A DNA stretch of 7,278 nt from Clostridia bacterium (GCA_900755995.1 CAAEIM010000207.1:1-7278); one strand, 5' to 3'. Counted from the first letter of the stretch, positions 1 through 5,414 are shown. Numbers and translations are program-made. Notes: a model not told the origin generated them from the letters alone.

Positions 1-15
1 CCACTGAAACCCTGA

Positions 16-118
16 GGAGCTAACGCTCCCTGCGTTGTTTGCAATCTGTCGCAAGCTATGCTCCTTGCAAGCAAAGCATAGCGTTGCTCCGATTTAAATT
101 TGAATATTTAGCTATGCT
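16..118. repeat. Cluster of overlapping palindromes downstream of spmA
   Basis: Several inverted repeats are packed together. GGAGC (16-20) and GCTCC (25-29) form a hairpin with a TAAC loop. AACGC (22-26) can pair with GCGTT at 32-36 or 81-85. GCTATGCT (55-62) pairs with AGCATAGC (75-82), extended by GCAA (51-54) with TTGC (84-87) across one bulged G. A third GCTATGCT copy at 111-118 lies in the last codons of spmA and could compete for the 75-82 arm. GGAGC(T)AACGC (16-26) can also pair with GCGTTGCTCC (81-90). No U-run follows any stem on either strand, so this is not a standard intrinsic terminator. It resembles a dispersed palindromic intergenic repeat, but that is inference because copy number cannot be seen here. 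Confidence 0.6.
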
Positions 119-701
119 TTTTGCGGCATTGCCTAAGGTTTAAAGTGCAGGCTGTTATCAGTGCAACTGTAAGGGCAGTGGCAGAGCTTATCCAGATTGC
201 AGTAATTACCTCGAACGGTGCAGTGCTGCCGTAGCTTTGCCGCAAGGTTGCAAGAGTTGTGGGTAAAAGCTGTAAAGAGGCGGTGTTCATAACTACAAAA
301 ACTATCATTTCGTTGCTTGCAGTGTCAGAATAACCGTTAAGTCTGTTAAGCTCTCCCATTGCTTTCAGTCCAAAGGGGGTGGCGGCGTTTCCGAGTCCGA
401 GCAAATTTGCACTTATGTTCATAGATATGCTCTGAAAAGCCTCGCTCTTTTTGTCAAGCTTAGGAAACAGCGGACGAAGCAGCGGAGCAAACAGCTTTGA
501 AATCAGCGCCGTAAAGCCGCTTTCCTCAGCAATTTTCATAATTCCCGACCAGAGACACAGCACGCCTGCCATTGTAAACAGCAGCTCAATAGACGAAGCT
601 CCGCTCTCTATCATTGCAGAGGACAGATTGCCGGTATTCCCAAGCAGCACAGCTGCCAGAACGCTTATTATAATTAATCCTGCCCATACATATCCAAGCA
701 T
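108..701 (-). CDS. spmA: Spore maturation protein A (SpmA), nucleoside-recognition/Gate family membrane protein
   Basis: This is a 197-residue integral membrane protein, very close to the length of Bacillus subtilis SpmA (about 196). Hydrophobic segments lie near residues 3-21, 37-53 and 164-186. Family landmarks are MKIAEESG (55-62), GLGNAATPFG (102-111), LNRLNG (118-123) and LLPTT (145-149); the tail is basic (CRKKHS). In B. subtilis SpmA works with SpmB in spore core dehydration and heat resistance; the molecular activity is not settled. The start is supported by GGGAGG (708-713 on the plus strand as CCTCCC) seven bases before the ATG. No good SigE or SigG promoter is evident; a TATTAT/TATATT stretch lies at 722-730 with a Spo0A-box-like site next to it. 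No spmB start is visible in the 107 bases downstream, which are instead occupied by palindromes. The call rests on close motif similarity over the full length. Confidence 0.93.
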   Translation of the reverse strand: MLGYVWAGLIIISVLAAVLLGNTGNLSSAMIESGASSIELLFTMAGVLCLWSGIMKIAEESGFTALISKLFAPLLRPLFPKLDKKSEAFQSISMNISANLLGLGNAATPFGLKAMGELNRLNGYSDTASNEMIVFVVMNTASLQLLPTTLATLRQSYGSTAPFEVITAIWISSATALTVALITACTLNLRQCRKKHS

Positions 702-733
702 TTTATTCCTCCCATTGATTAAATATAATATTT

Positions 734-742
734 TTCGACAAT
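734..742 (-). promoter_or_regulatory. Spo0A-box-like sequence upstream of spmA
   Basis: On the minus strand this reads ATTGTCGAA, matching 8 of 9 positions of the Spo0A box consensus TTTGTCRAA, including the core TGTCGAA. It lies 33-41 bases upstream of the spmA ATG and only 3-6 bases upstream of TATTAT/TATATT, which would serve as the best available -10. That spacing is closer than is usual for Spo0A-activated promoters, so repression, or chance, is also possible. A nine-base match in AT-rich DNA is not strong on its own. Confidence 0.4.
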
Positions 743-782
743 TTCAGTTAAAAAACGCAAAACAAGACAAAAATCGTTACAA

Positions 783-798
783 AATTGTATTAACAATT
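783..798. promoter_or_regulatory. Perfect palindrome AATTGT-N4-ACAATT, possible operator
   Basis: Six-base arms (783-788 and 793-798) with an ATTA spacer form a perfect inverted repeat that ends 15 bases before the -35 box of the AbrB-like gene. A symmetric site in this place could bind a dimeric regulator acting on either divergent gene. It has no adjoining U-tract and is too weak to be a terminator. Which protein would bind is not known. Confidence 0.35.
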
Positions 799-805
799 CT
801 TACCT

Positions 806-827
806 GGTAATTATTGACAAATTAACC
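806..827. promoter_or_regulatory. Inverted repeat and Spo0A-box-like site overlapping the -35 box
   Basis: GGTAATT (806-812) and AATTAACC (820-827) form an inverted repeat with one bulged base, and the -35 hexamer (814-819) sits in its loop. On the minus strand 813-821 reads TTTGTCAAT, 8 of 9 to the Spo0A box. A TTGACA box followed by AA automatically generates TTTGTCAA on the other strand, so part of this match is a by-product of the promoter. A repressor bound here would block the promoter. In B. subtilis, Spo0A represses abrB, so the arrangement is plausible but unproven. Confidence 0.35.
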
Positions 828-842
828 GTAAAATGGTATAAT
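814..842 (+). promoter_or_regulatory. SigA-type promoter for the AbrB-like gene
   Basis: A consensus TTGACA (814-819), a 17-base spacer and a consensus TATAAT (837-842) with an extended TGn (834-836) give an essentially ideal vegetative promoter. Transcription would begin near 849, leaving a leader of about 69 bases before the ATG at 918. Because the promoter is so strong, the gene is probably either highly expressed or controlled by repression. Confidence 0.93.
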
Positions 843-917
843 TGTGGAAAATATGGGGGGACAAACCCACGGATCACACAAATATAAAATCAAATTTATA
901 AGAAAGGAGAAGCTGTA

Positions 918-1160
918 ATGATATTTACAAATTTCAGAGAAATAGACAGCGCAGGCAGAATAGTAATTTCAAAGGATATTCGCAATTACCTGGATATTAA
1001 AGCAGGAGATATGTTACATATTGAAGCTGATAACGATTGCATATGTATTAAAAAAGCAGAGCAAAAATGTATTTTCTGCAATTCATCTGAAAATTTGAAA
1101 AGCTATATGAATAAATGCGTTTGTGCTGACTGCATTAAAAAACTTCAAAACAACCAATAA
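918..1160 (+). CDS. AbrB/SpoVT-type DNA-binding protein with C-terminal four-cysteine motif
   Basis: This 80-residue cytoplasmic protein begins with an AbrB-type swapped-hairpin domain (about 1-47). GRIVISKDIR (13-22) matches the family core GRIVIPKEIR, with Ser at the usual Pro (18), followed by LDIKAGDMLHIE (25-36). The C-terminal part has C51-x2-C54 and C69-x2-C72 separated by 14 residues, plus C67, which fits a small zinc ribbon. This tail type is familiar among clostridial AbrB-like proteins, whereas B. subtilis AbrB has a different C-terminal domain. AbrB proteins are dimeric or tetrameric transition-state regulators; the targets here are unknown. AGGAG (905-909), eight bases before the ATG, supports the start. 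The gene is monocistronic, with its own promoter and terminator, and is divergent from spmA. Zinc binding is inferred from cysteine spacing only. It could be called abrB-like, but orthology to B. subtilis AbrB is not established. Confidence 0.9.
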   Translation: MIFTNFREIDSAGRIVISKDIRNYLDIKAGDMLHIEADNDCICIKKAEQKCIFCNSSENLKSYMNKCVCADCIKKLQNNQ

Positions 1161-1183
1161 TCAAGAGCAGTAAAAGGTGGGAC

Positions 1184-1221
1184 AAGCCGACAGTTAATTG
1201 AAACTGTCGGCTTTTGTTTTT
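1184..1221 (+). terminator. Intrinsic terminator of the AbrB-like gene
   Basis: AAGCCGACAGTT (1184-1195) pairs perfectly with AACTGTCGGCTT (1202-1213), a 12-bp GC-containing stem with a six-base loop. It is followed on the plus strand by TTTTGTTTTT and, after CC, by another T-run. It starts 24 bases after the stop codon. This is a textbook Rho-independent terminator. Confidence 0.95.
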
Positions 1222-1261
1222 CCTTTTTTAAATATATAGCAAAGGCTCTGATTTTATGAAT

Positions 1262-1294
1262 AAAAAATTGCAGAAAGCATAATGCTCTCTGCAA
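1262..1294 (-). terminator. Intrinsic terminator of the acidic membrane-protein gene
   Basis: On the minus strand TTGCAGA-G-AGCAT (1294-1282) pairs with ATGCT-T-TCTGCAA (1280-1268), 12 Watson-Crick pairs plus one G-U, and is followed directly by TTTTTTATT. It starts about 18 bases past the stop codon of the minus-strand gene at 1313-1723. Together with the plus-strand terminator at 1184-1221 it insulates two convergent genes. Confidence 0.92.
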
Positions 1295-1312
1295 TCAATT
1301 AGTTTATATTAT

Positions 1313-1723
1313 TCATTCCTTTACAGTCTTATCTAAGACAATTGATTTCTCAGTCGGCTTTTCTTCTGTAATAACGGTATCCTGAACTTCTTCGGTCTTT
1401 TCAGCCTTAGCCTCTGACTTTGCAGCGGTATCTGCTGTAGGTTCTTTAGCAGGGGCTGTTTCTACCGCTGTTGCTTTTTCTTCTTCTGTTGCATTGGCTT
1501 CGACGGTTGGTTTTTCGTCAGCAGACTCCTGTGCCTTTGTTTCTTCCGATTCATTTGCAAGCTCGGCAAGATCGTCTGTTTCAAGGAAGCAGTCAAGCTC
1601 TTTAATAAGAATGGCATTCTGCTTTTTCTTGTGCTGTTTTACGGCAAAAACTGTAGCAGATACAGCAAGTAAAGCTCCTAAAGCGCCTGCGGCTGCACAA
1701 AGTAATTTTTTATTATCGTCCAT
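1313..1723 (-). CDS. Hypothetical single-pass membrane protein with acidic low-complexity tail
   Basis: The 136-residue product matches no family I recognise. Residues 7-28 form one hydrophobic, Ala/Leu/Val-rich transmembrane segment, followed at once by a basic cluster (KQHKKKQ, 29-35). A short segment, AILIKELDCFLETDDLAEL (37-55), could be helical. The rest (about 56-136) is low-complexity and rich in Glu, Ala, Thr and Lys, predicted by composition to be disordered. By the positive-inside rule the long tail is probably cytoplasmic, but the N-terminus has two lysines as well, so topology is uncertain. There is no lipobox. A GTG at 1732 is in frame, but it forms part of the ribosome site GAGGTG (1730-1735), so ATG 1723 is the better start. 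The gene has its own promoter and terminator and is separate from the aromatic operon upstream. Function is unknown. Confidence 0.75.
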   Translation of the reverse strand: MDDNKKLLCAAAGALGALLAVSATVFAVKQHKKKQNAILIKELDCFLETDDLAELANESEETKAQESADEKPTVEANATEEEKATAVETAPAKEPTADTAAKSEAKAEKTEEVQDTVITEEKPTEKSIVLDKTVKE

Positions 1724-1729
1724 ATAAAA

Positions 1730-1735
1730 CACCTC
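1730..1735 (-). promoter_or_regulatory. Ribosome binding site deciding the start at 1723
   Basis: The minus strand reads GAGGTG-TTTTAT-ATG. The GAGGTG lies six bases from ATG 1723 and contains the competing in-frame GTG (1732), which has no good Shine-Dalgarno of its own. The later ATG is therefore preferred. Confidence 0.75.
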
Positions 1736-1756
1736 ATTGTTTATTTAATATTGTTT

Positions 1757-1788
1757 GGTTAATTGCGGTTAAAAAAGTTTATGGTTAA
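1757..1788. repeat. Three GGTTAA direct repeats in the leader of the acidic-protein gene
   Basis: GGTTAA occurs at 1757-1762, 1767-1772 and 1783-1788 (TTAACC on the coding strand), with start-to-start spacings of 10 and 16 bases. They lie from the -10/start region into the roughly 60-base leader. A further TTAACC is in the AbrB-like promoter spacer (822-827). They could be binding sites for a repressor acting as a block just past the start site; the AT-rich context makes chance a real alternative. Confidence 0.4.
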
Positions 1789-1816
1789 ATTATACCACAA
1801 AATTCTCGCAATGCAA
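1789..1816 (-). promoter_or_regulatory. SigA-type promoter of the acidic membrane-protein gene
   Basis: On the minus strand a consensus TATAAT (1794-1789) is preceded by an extended TGG. The upstream TTGCAT (1816-1811) at a 16-base spacer is a poor -35, matching only TTG, but extended -10 promoters tolerate this. The predicted start is near 1782, giving a leader of about 60 bases. The TGGTATAATT stretch is shared with the AbrB-like promoter. Confidence 0.8.
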
Positions 1817-1838
1817 TAGTTAAAATGTAAAAAATGTC

Positions 1839-1857
1839 AAAAAGCTTGGGACTTTTT
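1839..1857 (-). terminator. Weak candidate terminator of the aromatic operon
   Basis: AAAAAG (1857-1852 on the minus strand) pairs with CTTTTT (1844-1839) around a seven-base loop, then GACATTTTTT follows. The stem is only six pairs, nearly all A-T, so termination would be inefficient. An A-T-only hairpin at 1899-1916 is even weaker. No convincing terminator is seen in the 205-222 bases after pheA. Confidence 0.3.
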
Positions 1858-1937
1858 ACACAAATTTGAGCAGTGTGTTGATTAAAGTGCAAAAACAGTA
1901 AAAATCTCTCTTTTTATTATAAGGTGTTTTATCCAGG

Positions 1938-3062
1938 TTATTCGCAGTAGTTGCCCAAAAAGCTGAATTCAGGCATTTCGGCACTTAACTGAGCAATCAG
2001 GCTTATAACCTCCTTGCTTCTCACACTGCCGGTAAAATCAAGGTAGAAAAGATATTCAAAGCCTTCGCCGCTGCGTGGACGGGATTCAATTTTTGTAAGG
2101 TTAAGACCAAGCGAATTAAATCTGCAAAGCAGACCGTAAAGCGAGCCTGTAACATGGGGGAGAGAGAAGCACAGACTGATTTTATTGGCATTTTCCGTAA
2201 TAAACAGTTTTTTGGAAATAACAATAAATCTTGTAGTGTTTGTATCGTTGTCCTGCAAATGATTGTCAAGCACCTTGAGTCCATATTCCTCAGCCGCCTT
2301 GTAAGAACAGATTGCCGCAACATTAAGCCTTTTTTCTTTTGCAACGTCACGGGCTGCAAAGGCTGTGTTTGAGCAGGGAGTGGATTCAAAGTTATTTTTA
2401 GCAATGTAGTTGGCACACTGAGAGAGAGTCTGCGGATGTGACCAGACCTTTTCAATATCTGCAAATTCAGCCTGCTTAAGACCGCCGAGGCAATAGTCAA
2501 TAGGCAAATCGAGAGCGCCGACAATGTAAAAGCGGTGCTTTAATATCAGGTCATATACGGCTGAAACCGAGCCTGCGCTTGAATTTTCAACAGGCAGTAC
2601 GCCAAAGGTAATTTCGCCCCTATCTACCGCCTCAAAAACAGCATCAAAGGATTTGTAGCACAAAGCCTCTGCTTTTGGAAACAGTCTTATAGTAGCTTCG
2701 TGACCGTTTGCGCCCTTAATGCCCTGATAGCCGACCTTAACATCGGTTTTCGGGAGTTCGGTTTCAACATTGCTGATAAGCTGCTTAATTTCTGAGCCGC
2801 TTCCGACTATGTTGTGCTGTAATGCCCTTGAAAGCTCCATAATATTTGAGTATAAAAGCCTTGCGTATGAGCCGTATTCTCCGCCCTTCTCCTCAATAAA
2901 GTCAAGAATTTCGTTTTCTCTTGCCTGATTCAGCACGGGAATGTTGTTCGCCTTTTTGTAGTTGCCCACTTCCTTGGCGCAGTCCATTCTCTTTTTGAAA
3001 AGCTCAATCATTTGAGCGTCTATACTGTCAATTTCAGTTCTGATTTCTGAAAGATTTCTCAT
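1938..3062 (-). CDS. pheA: Bifunctional chorismate mutase/prephenate dehydratase with ACT domain (P-protein)
   Basis: This cytoplasmic enzyme (374 residues, the usual P-protein size) converts chorismate to prephenate and prephenate to phenylpyruvate. Residues 1-90 are an AroQ-type chorismate mutase; R8, R25, K36, R48, E49 and Q82 line up with E. coli R11, R28, K39, R51, E52 and Q88. Residues about 108-285 are prephenate dehydratase, with YQGIKGANG (112-120), PVENSSAGSV (157-166), HPQTLSQC (209-216) and the catalytic NTTRF (275-279). Residues about 294-372 are a regulatory ACT domain with intact ESRP (326-329), the phenylalanine-binding motif, so feedback inhibition by Phe is likely. The usual GALY motif reads GSLY (306-309). 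TAAGGAC (3071-3077) precedes the ATG, and the gap from the aroC stop is 15 bases. It is the last gene of the operon. Confidence 0.97.
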   Translation of the reverse strand: MRNLSEIRTEIDSIDAQMIELFKKRMDCAKEVGNYKKANNIPVLNQARENEILDFIEEKGGEYGSYARLLYSNIMELSRALQHNIVGSGSEIKQLISNVETELPKTDVKVGYQGIKGANGHEATIRLFPKAEALCYKSFDAVFEAVDRGEITFGVLPVENSSAGSVSAVYDLILKHRFYIVGALDLPIDYCLGGLKQAEFADIEKVWSHPQTLSQCANYIAKNNFESTPCSNTAFAARDVAKEKRLNVAAICSYKAAEEYGLKVLDNHLQDNDTNTTRFIVISKKLFITENANKISLCFSLPHVTGSLYGLLCRFNSLGLNLTKIESRPRSGEGFEYLFYLDFTGSVRSKEVISLIAQLSAEMPEFSFLGNYCE

Positions 3063-3077
3063 TTTTATTCGTCCTTA

Positions 3078-4148
3078 TTATAAAAGATTTAAAACAGCAA
3101 TGGCTGTTACAGCTTCAATAACAGGCACGGCTCTCGGCACAATGCACGGGTCGTGTCTTCCCTTAACAACAAGCTTGGCGTTTTCCTTCTTTTGCAGGTC
3201 AATGGTATCCTGCTCTTTAGAAATTGAAGGCGTGGGCTTAACAGCTGCTTTAAAAATAATAGGCATACCGTTTGTTATGCCGCCTAAAATTCCGCCGCAG
3301 TTGTTGGTTTTGGTAACCACCTTGCCGTTCTTGTACTCAAAGGCGTCATTGGACTGCGAACCTCTCATTTTTGAAAGCTCAAAGCCCCTGCCAAATTCAA
3401 TGCCCTTGATTGCAGGTATGCCAAATACGGCTTTGGCTATTACGCCCTCTACCCCGTCAAACATAGGCTCGCCTATTCCTGCCTCAATGCCGCTCACGGC
3501 ACATTCAATAGTGCCGCCAATGCTGTCCTGAGCAAGCCTTACAGATTCAACCTCACTGCGCATTTTTTCCTCAGCAGAGCTGTCAATAAGAGCAAACGGG
3601 CTGTTGTTGAGCTTTTCAATAAGGCTGTCGCTTATTTCGGTCGGATTAAAGGGAGCGTCATTTACATTGCCGATGCTTGAAATATGTGCGGCAATTTTAA
3701 TTCCCTTTTCTTCAAGAATCTGTCGGCAGACTGCACCCGCAAAAACTATGGGAGCGGTAAGTCTGCCCGAAAAATGTCCGCCGCCTCTTATGTCGTTGCT
3801 TGCGTTGTATTTTACATAAGCGGTGTAGTCGCTGTGTCCGGGGCGGGGACAGTTGAGCAGATTGCCGTAATCACCGCTCTTTGTGTTTGTGTTTTCAATG
3901 GCCGCACACAGCGGAGCACCCGTAAGGGTATCGCCGAGCATTCCCGAAAGTACCCTTGGCAGGTCGCTTTCCTTGCGTGGAGTTGCAGTTTTGTCTTTTC
4001 CCGGAGCACGGCGGGACATCTGAACAAGCACCTTTTCCATATCGATTTTAACTCCGGCAGGAAGTCCGTCAATTACAACTCCTATGCCGTTGCCGTGGCT
4101 CTCGCCAAAAACAGAAATTTTAATTTTTTCACCGTATGTCGAGGACAT
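3078..4148 (-). CDS. aroC: Chorismate synthase
   Basis: The protein has 356 residues, normal for bacterial AroC. It converts 5-enolpyruvylshikimate-3-phosphate to chorismate using reduced FMN as an unconsumed cofactor, in the cytoplasm. Visible signatures are FGESHGNGIG (14-23, conserved His18), SRRAPGKDKTATPRKESD (45-62), RPGHSDYTAYVKY (102-114, conserved His105), GGGHFSGRLTA (122-132) and KGRHDPCIVPRAVPVIEA (329-346), all intact. It has no fused flavin reductase, so it depends on a separate source of reduced FMN. The ATG at 4148 lies inside aroA, overlapping it by 20 bases; the next Met (37) would delete GESHG, so the overlap is genuine. AGGAGG sits eight bases upstream, inside aroA. Confidence 0.98.
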   Translation of the reverse strand: MSSTYGEKIKISVFGESHGNGIGVVIDGLPAGVKIDMEKVLVQMSRRAPGKDKTATPRKESDLPRVLSGMLGDTLTGAPLCAAIENTNTKSGDYGNLLNCPRPGHSDYTAYVKYNASNDIRGGGHFSGRLTAPIVFAGAVCRQILEEKGIKIAAHISSIGNVNDAPFNPTEISDSLIEKLNNSPFALIDSSAEEKMRSEVESVRLAQDSIGGTIECAVSGIEAGIGEPMFDGVEGVIAKAVFGIPAIKGIEFGRGFELSKMRGSQSNDAFEYKNGKVVTKTNNCGGILGGITNGMPIIFKAAVKPTPSISKEQDTIDLQKKENAKLVVKGRHDPCIVPRAVPVIEAVTAIAVLNLL

Positions 4149-5400
4149 CAGCTTTTCCTCCTATGCTGTTGTAGTCTGTATAAAAGTCAGGATAGCTTTT
4201 GTTTATGCTCATTGCAAAGCTTGCGGTAATGTCGCCCTCACACCTTGCGGCACAAACTCCTGCCGACATAACGATTCTGTGGTCGTTATAGCCGTTTACA
4301 TATCCGCCTTTTAGAGAAGAACACCCTGTTATTTCAAGACCGTCGCTAAGCTCCTTTACCTTGCCTCCGAGATTGTTAATAAGCTCGGCTGTGGCTTTCA
4401 GACGGTCACATTCCTTAATTCTCAGCCTTTCGGCATTTATAATTTTTGTAGTTCCCTCGGCAAATGCCGCACAAACCGATAATACGGGCACAAGGTCGGG
4501 AATCTGAGAGGCGTCAATGGTAATCGCCTTAAGCTCAGCCTTTTCAACGGTTACCTCGTTCTTGCCCTGAGTGACCTTTGCACCGAACTGTGAGAGAATT
4601 TCAGCACATTTTTTGTCACCCTGAGTAGAATCCTCAGTAACTCCCTTCACGGTAACCTTACCGCCGATTGCGCCGAGCACCATAAAAAATGCCGCCTGTG
4701 ACCAGTCACCGTCAGTTACATAATTACACGGCTTGTAGTGCTGACCGCCGCAAATGCGCCATCCTTTGTCGGTTGTTTCAACTTCAACCCCAAACAGCTT
4801 CATTGTGCGGATTGTCATTGAAATATAGCCGGTGCTTTCAAGGGGAGAGGTGAGTATAATTTCACTGTCGCCCTCAAGAACAGGCAGTGCAAGCAAAAGT
4901 CCCGTAATAAACTGTGAGCTGACATTGCCCGGAATATTAAATACTCCGCTTTTGAGCTGACCGCTGATTTCAAGAGGAAGTCTGCCCTCGGTTTTGCAGA
5001 CAGTGCCTGCCTTTGGCAAAGCTTCGGTAAAAATACCTATCGGGCGTTCGGGCAGCTTTCCCTTGCCGATAAAGGTCGCATTAACTGCCCCTGCGGCGGC
5101 TATAGGAATAAAAAACCTCAGCGTACTGCCGCTTTCTCCGCAGTCGAGCAGAGCGGTTTTGTTAGTATTCATATTTGTGCCGTCAACGGTGAGCACATCG
5201 TCTTTGATTTCAGCCCTTGCGCCGAGCGCTTTAATACATTCTATAGTTGCCTTAATGTCATTTGAGAGTGCAACCGGAGAGATTGTGCTGATTCCCTTAG
5301 CCATAGCGGCGCAGATAATTGCTCTGTGAACATCGCTTTTTGACGGGGGAATATTAACAGTGCCGCTCGGAACAAACGGGCTGAATTTTACATTGGACAT
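4129..5400 (-). CDS. aroA: 3-phosphoshikimate 1-carboxyvinyltransferase (EPSP synthase)
   Basis: The enzyme joins shikimate-3-phosphate and phosphoenolpyruvate to give EPSP, and is the glyphosate target. The 423-residue product is of normal length. Active-site residues are K21, S22 and R26 in PPSKSDVHR; GESGSTLRF (88-96); LPERP; SSQF; D302 in SQIPDLVPV; E330 and R333 in RIKECDR; H374 and R375 in DHR; and K401 in KSYPDF. In the loop equivalent to E. coli GNAGTAMRP the glycine of position 96 is kept, but the proline of position 101 is Phe (96). The start is ATG 5400, with GGGAGG seven bases upstream. An in-frame ATG at 5436 would add 12 residues without family similarity and overlap aroB. The aroB stop is 14 bases upstream, and the 3' end overlaps aroC by 20 bases. 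Confidence 0.97.
   Translation of the reverse strand: MSNVKFSPFVPSGTVNIPPSKSDVHRAIICAAMAKGISTISPVALSNDIKATIECIKALGARAEIKDDVLTVDGTNMNTNKTALLDCGESGSTLRFFIPIAAAGAVNATFIGKGKLPERPIGIFTEALPKAGTVCKTEGRLPLEISGQLKSGVFNIPGNVSSQFITGLLLALPVLEGDSEIILTSPLESTGYISMTIRTMKLFGVEVETTDKGWRICGGQHYKPCNYVTDGDWSQAAFFMVLGAIGGKVTVKGVTEDSTQGDKKCAEILSQFGAKVTQGKNEVTVEKAELKAITIDASQIPDLVPVLSVCAAFAEGTTKIINAERLRIKECDRLKATAELINNLGGKVKELSDGLEITGCSSLKGGYVNGYNDHRIVMSAGVCAARCEGDITASFAMSINKSYPDFYTDYNSIGGKADVLDIR
4157..4162 (-). promoter_or_regulatory. Ribosome binding site of aroC inside aroA
   Basis: A consensus AGGAGG lies within the aroA coding sequence, eight bases before the aroC ATG and upstream of the aroA stop. A ribosome finishing aroA would pass over it, which favours coupled translation of the two genes. 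Confidence 0.85.
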
Positions 5401-5407
5401 ATCAAAT

Positions 5408-5413
5408 CCTCCC
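5408..5413 (-). promoter_or_regulatory. Ribosome binding site deciding the aroA start
   Basis: GGGAGG lies in the 14-base gap between the aroB stop and ATG 5400, seven bases before that ATG. It favours 5400 over the upstream in-frame ATG at 5436. Confidence 0.85.
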
Positions 5414-5414
5414 G

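Noticed and set aside
1..74. Minus-strand 24-codon open frame as the start of spmB or another gene
   Set aside because: It has no ATG in frame, lies wholly in the palindrome cluster and does not resemble the SpmB N-terminus.
451..810. 119-codon plus-strand open frame across the spmA 5' half
   Set aside because: It is antisense to spmA, lacks a family motif and a fitting ribosome site, and runs into the promoter region.
849..917. Possible riboswitch in the leader of the AbrB-like gene
   Set aside because: The leader is about 69 bases, with only a short GGG/CCC pairing and no known aptamer core that I can recognise.
1724..1732. GTG start three codons upstream for the acidic membrane protein
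   Set aside because: The GTG is part of the Shine-Dalgarno GAGGTG that serves ATG 1723.
1835..1840. Consensus TTGACA on the minus strand as a promoter -35
   Set aside because: No -10 lies at 15-19 bases; the real TATAAT is 40 bases away.
1916..1921. TATAAT on the minus strand just after pheA
   Set aside because: No -35 at proper spacing and no extended TG; expected by chance in AT-rich DNA.
2021..2524. 167-codon minus-strand open frame inside pheA in another frame
   Set aside because: The pheA frame carries all catalytic motifs through this stretch, so this is an out-of-frame shadow.
3684..4229. 181-codon plus-strand open frame opposite aroC and aroA
   Set aside because: It is a Cys/Val/Ser-rich shadow of aroC codons with no recognisable domain; the minus-strand genes are certain.
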